From an uncultured Clostridia bacterium (GTDB taxonomy: Bacteria; Bacillota; Clostridia; Oscillospirales; Acutalibacteraceae), in the NCBI GenBank assembly GCA_944381295.1, contig CALWKP010000040.1, forward strand, positions 1 to 8,288: DNA of 8,288 nucleotides, given 5' to 3'. This document shows, piece by piece, positions 6,158 through 8,288 of the stretch. How positions within the stretch are numbered: position 1 is the first letter of the stretch; every line of letters begins with the position of its first letter. The notes under the pieces are model-generated. The model made no database searches. It saw only the letters and a list, made by a program, of their open reading frames with translations, and was not told the DNA's origin. The position numbers and the translations under genes are program-made.

Positions 6158-7300
6158 CTAACACACAGACAATAAAGCATTCAATAATGCCAGAAATGCC
6201 GAGCGGAATGTGACTGCCTCCACATCTGCTTCCGCTGTCACCGGGATTTCTTTTAACACTTCCCCGTCCAACAGGTACCGTACTGTTCCAATCGTTTGCC
6301 CTGCTTTCACTGGAGCCATCAAGGTTTCCTCCAATACCAGTTCGCTGGTTACATCCGCTTCCCGGCCTTTTGTGACCAGTAATCGGCCGGGCGATTCTGT
6401 TACCGCACCAACACTAGTTGACATTCCTTTTCCTACCGGAACTTCCGGAAGGCTTGGCGTTTCCGGCGATGCCATTGCCCAGTTCGCATACCCGTAGTCC
6501 AACAGAACTGCTGCCGAAGAAAACCGGTCCGCTGTATTCGCGCTGCCCAAAACTACTGCAATTAACTTCATCCCGTTACGCTCTGCTGTTGCGGAAATAC
6601 AGCTTCCTGCCTGGCCTGTTGTTCCCGTTTTCAAGCCAGTAATCCCTTCATACGTCTTTAAGAGTTTGTTTGTGTTTACCAATTGCGTCGCACCATTGCG
6701 AACATAGTCAATCCATGTCCCTGCATACCGGAAAATCGCTTCATGCCGGATTAATTCTTTCGACATCAACGCCACATCATACGCCGAAGTCAAATGTCCT
6801 TCTTCATCAAGCCCATTACAGTTCTTGAATACGGTATCCGACATTCCAAGTTCCTGTGCTTTCTGGTTCAACAGCGTAACGAATTCATCCTCTGTTCCCG
6901 CTACATATTCTGCCAGTGCTACTGCCGCATCGTTCGCACTCATAATTACCGTGGCTTTCAATAGGTCGTCTACTGTCATGGTTTCCCCCTCTTCCAGCCA
7001 GATATCCGATCCTCCCATCGACGCCGCATGCGCGCTTGCCGTCACCGTATCTTCCAGAGTAATGCGACCCGAATCAATCGCTTCCATCACCAATAGCAGC
7101 GTCATGACTTTTGTGATCGACGCTGCCGCGCGTTTTTCATGAGGATTCTTTTCATACAGCAGTTTCCCAGTTTCCGCTTCCATCAGCACCGCTGCCGGCG
7201 CTTTTACCTCGTCCTCAGAAATTGCGGACGCCTGCACCGGTATCCCCATTACACACAGGAGTCCCATCGCCAGGCAGACGAGCCTTTTTTTCAGCTTCAT
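6158..7300 (-). CDS. Serine-type D-alanyl-D-alanine carboxypeptidase (peptidase S11, DacF/PBP5-like)
   Basis: This exported low-molecular-weight penicillin-binding protein trims the terminal D-alanine from peptidoglycan pentapeptides on the outer face of the membrane. The 380-residue product has a Sec signal peptide: a KLKKR basic start, a hydrophobic core (about 8-20) and a likely cleavage after ASA (24-26). All three active-site motifs are intact: SITK (Ser61, Lys64), SAN (121-123) and KTGT (224-227). A PBP5-type C-terminal beta domain follows (about 285-365). The last 15 or so residues (FRSAFLALLNALLSVC) form a hydrophobic or amphipathic helix of the kind that tethers these enzymes to the membrane. 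ATG at 7300 has GGAGGTG about 6 nt upstream. In Bacillus, DacF acts in spore cortex synthesis and DacA in vegetative growth; the sequence alone does not tell which role applies, so no symbol is given. No convincing promoter or terminator was found on either side. Confidence 0.96.
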   Translation of the reverse strand: MKLKKRLVCLAMGLLCVMGIPVQASAISEDEVKAPAAVLMEAETGKLLYEKNPHEKRAAASITKVMTLLLVMEAIDSGRITLEDTVTASAHAASMGGSDIWLEEGETMTVDDLLKATVIMSANDAAVALAEYVAGTEDEFVTLLNQKAQELGMSDTVFKNCNGLDEEGHLTSAYDVALMSKELIRHEAIFRYAGTWIDYVRNGATQLVNTNKLLKTYEGITGLKTGTTGQAGSCISATAERNGMKLIAVVLGSANTADRFSSAAVLLDYGYANWAMASPETPSLPEVPVGKGMSTSVGAVTESPGRLLVTKGREADVTSELVLEETLMAPVKAGQTIGTVRYLLDGEVLKEIPVTAEADVEAVTFRSAFLALLNALLSVC

Positions 7301-7476
7301 ATTTCCACCTCCAAATATTCATGCCCATCAACGAAACAAGCATACTTATTTTTATGCGTCAGAACCCTGTCCTATCCGTAAGCGCTCAAAATTTCGGACA
7401 AAACAATGCTATTCTATTTTTTCTTGATGGAAAAGTCCCCAAACGGATTCCCTGCTTGCAGAAAAATGGGTTCATC

Positions 7477-7517
7477 CGCAACGAAAGGCCGGACATTCTC
7501 TCCGGCCTTTCGTTGCG
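7477..7517 (-). terminator. Perfect 17-bp hairpin after the CD3324-family gene, probable terminator
   Basis: Two perfect 17-base arms (7477-7493 and 7501-7517, key core AAAGGCCGGA / TCCGGCCTTT) flank a 7-nt loop. The stem begins 4 nt after the stop codon of the gene at 7782-7522. No T tract directly follows the stem on the minus strand; the first T run (TTTTT) comes about 10 nt later. On the plus strand only TTT follows. Position and stability suggest termination or 3'-end protection. Confidence 0.7.
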
Positions 7518-7521
7518 TTTA

Positions 7522-7782
7522 TCAACGATATAATATTTTCCTCACAGTTTCTTCTGAAAGACTGTATTCCTCACAAAGTGTCTGCATGGTCGCCTTCAGA
7601 TGGAAATACTTATGACGGATTTCCTCATTCCTTTGTTCATAAAAATGATATGCCCCTGTTTTTTCTCCCCATTTTTTCCTGCTTTTATCCGAAGGCACAT
7701 AAATGATCTCTCCCTGCGCGTACTTTTGCAGCTCCTTCAACAATTTGTCCGGCAAAATTTCCGAAGCATTCCGATATTTCAT
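7522..7782 (-). CDS. CD3324-family small protein, putative helix-turn-helix
   Basis: This 86-residue soluble protein resembles a small Firmicute family named after Clostridioides difficile CD3324 and distantly like the C-terminal part of Mor-type transcription activators. Its exact role is unknown. The N-terminal half has the conserved-looking segment ASEILPDKLLKELQKYAQGE (6-25) and IYVP (27-30), then KKWGEKTGA (36-44). A charged helix with an RNEEIRHKYF segment (51-60) leads into a likely helix-turn-helix at about 64-83, where SLSEETVRKIL (74-84) would be the recognition helix. The start chosen is ATG at 7782 with AAAGGA 6 nt upstream. An in-frame ATG at 7881 would run translation through the hisF terminator stem and adds a segment unlike the family. 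The gene stands between two hairpins, so it is probably its own short unit; I see no clear promoter in the 38-bp gap. Confidence 0.85.
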   Translation of the reverse strand: MKYRNASEILPDKLLKELQKYAQGEIIYVPSDKSRKKWGEKTGAYHFYEQRNEEIRHKYFHLKATMQTLCEEYSLSEETVRKILYR

Positions 7783-7819
7783 CGCCTGTCCTTTCTTTAT
7801 TGGGAGAGGACGGGGAAAC

Positions 7820-7856
7820 AAAAAAGGAACGGTCAAGCCAAAACTCAACCGTTCCT
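7820..7856 (-). terminator. Intrinsic terminator of the hisF transcript
   Basis: On the minus strand AGGAACGGT / ACCGTTCCT (7856-7848 and 7833-7825) form nine Watson-Crick pairs. The stem extends by four more pairs (two of them G-U) to a 6-nt TTTTGG loop, then six T residues follow (7825-7820). It lies 69 nt after the hisF stop. There is no T tract on the plus side, so it is one-directional. Confidence 0.92.
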
Positions 7857-7925
7857 CAAAAATCAACAGGCGGTTTTTCACCGCATGATCTGTACAGCAC
7901 TTTCATATATCATAGTAACTGCCGT

Positions 7926-8288
7926 TTATTTTCTTACCGGGATCCCTCTTTCCGACAGATATTCCTTCAACTCTGGAATGGTGATCTCTCCAAAATGGAA
8001 TAGCGATGCCGCTAACACCGCGTCAGCTTTTCCCTCTGTAAACGCATCGTAAAAATGCTCCATCTTTCCTGCGCCTCCAGAAGCGATCACTGGAATTCCA
8101 ACCTTTTCCGAAATGGTACGCGTCAGTTCCAAGTCGTATCCTTCCTTAACACCGTCACAATCCATACTTGTCAGTAAAATTTCCCCGGCTCCCAAGCGTT
8201 CCGCTTCCAGAGCCCAGGCAACAGCATCTTTTCCCGTATCGACGCGCCCGCCATTGAGGTAAACCGTCCAGCCGCCCTCCGGCCGGCG
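7926..8288 (-). CDS. hisF: Imidazole glycerol phosphate synthase subunit HisF, N-terminal part outside the window
   Basis: HisF is the cyclase half of imidazole glycerol phosphate synthase. With HisH it converts PRFAR and glutamine-derived ammonia to imidazole glycerol phosphate and AICAR in histidine synthesis. The frame is open from the window edge for 120 residues, about the last half of the roughly 250-residue TIM barrel. Visible motifs are GGWTVYLNGGR near the edge, EILLTSMDCDG (with the conserved Asp corresponding to Asp176 of the Thermotoga enzyme), GYDLELTR, the phosphate-binding IPVIASGGAG, AFTEGKADAVLAASLFHFGE and the C-terminal ending RGIPVRK. The upstream part extends in frame to 8288 without a stop, so an internal TTG at 8195 is not the start. 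A terminator follows the gene and no hisI lies downstream, so hisF appears to be the last gene of its unit. Confidence 0.98.
   Translation of the reverse strand, partial: RRPEGGWTVYLNGGRVDTGKDAVAWALEAERLGAGEILLTSMDCDGVKEGYDLELTRTISEKVGIPVIASGGAGKMEHFYDAFTEGKADAVLAASLFHFGEITIPELKEYLSERGIPVRK

Noticed and set aside
7301..7345. Possible sporulation-type promoter (GTATG-17-CATGAAT) before the carboxypeptidase gene
   Set aside because: The -10 element would lie only a few bases from the Shine-Dalgarno site, leaving almost no leader, and the match is loose.
7783..7881. N-terminal extension of the CD3324-family gene to an ATG at 7881
   Set aside because: The extension would be encoded through the hisF terminator stem and T tract, while ATG 7782 has a well-placed AAAGGA.
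7870..7884. Short GCGGT/ACCGC hairpin between hisF and its terminator
   Set aside because: Only five pairs and no T tract directly after it; the real terminator lies just downstream.
7600..8052. 150-codon plus-strand open frame across the CD3324-family gene, terminator and hisF end
   Set aside because: It crosses three supported minus-strand features and shows no recognisable domain.
1..8288. Mobile element, CRISPR array, tRNA or riboswitch
   Set aside because: No transposase or integrase motifs, regularly spaced repeats, cloverleaf or long structured leader were seen; all gaps are under 230 bp and explained by signals or plain spacer.

Overview
All genes in this 8.3 kb window lie on the minus strand, and the whole window reads as chromosomal housekeeping DNA from a low-to-mid GC Firmicute. 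The best fit is a Clostridia member of the Lachnospiraceae type. This rests on the combination of an S11 D-Ala-D-Ala carboxypeptidase, a bacterial-type glucose-6-phosphate isomerase, a YceD-L32 pair, a DUF512 radical-SAM protein coupled to the GTPase Der, and a small 'CD3324-family' protein, together with strong purine-rich Shine-Dalgarno sites and consensus sigma-A promoters. The genus cannot be fixed from the sequence alone. No mobile element, CRISPR array, tRNA or rRNA was seen.

Layout in the direction of transcription (high to low coordinates). The 3' half of hisF (8288-7926) ends at a clear intrinsic terminator (7820-7856). A small CD3324-family gene follows (7782-7522) and ends at a perfect 17-bp hairpin (7477-7517). 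Next come a secreted penicillin-binding-protein-5-type carboxypeptidase (7300-6158) and glucose-6-phosphate isomerase (6044-4704), the latter with its own TTGAAA-17-TACAAT promoter. A small P-loop protein (4626-4210) ends at a 12-bp terminator hairpin (4160-4191). A divergent member of the F420-0:glutamate ligase (CofE-like) family follows (4094-3315). A perfect consensus promoter (TTGACA-17-TATAAT) drives yceD (3206-2712) and rpmF (2684-2502), which end at a textbook terminator (2456-2486). Last come the DUF512 radical-SAM/PDZ-like gene (2420-1101) and der (1116 to beyond position 1). These two overlap by 16 bp, and der starts at a TTG codon.

The transcription units are histidine biosynthesis (end only), a small regulator-like gene, cell-wall remodelling, glycolysis with a conserved small ATPase, a CofE-like protein of unknown substrate, a ribosomal protein unit, and a ribosome-assembly GTPase coupled to an uncharacterised iron-sulfur protein. 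Terminators and promoters separate most of them. I found no clear terminator between the carboxypeptidase and gpi.

There is no obviously new system here. The points worth a second look are the CofE-like protein in a lineage not expected to make F420, the tightly coupled DUF512-der pair, the small P-loop ATPase behind gpi, and a few regulatory hairpins.
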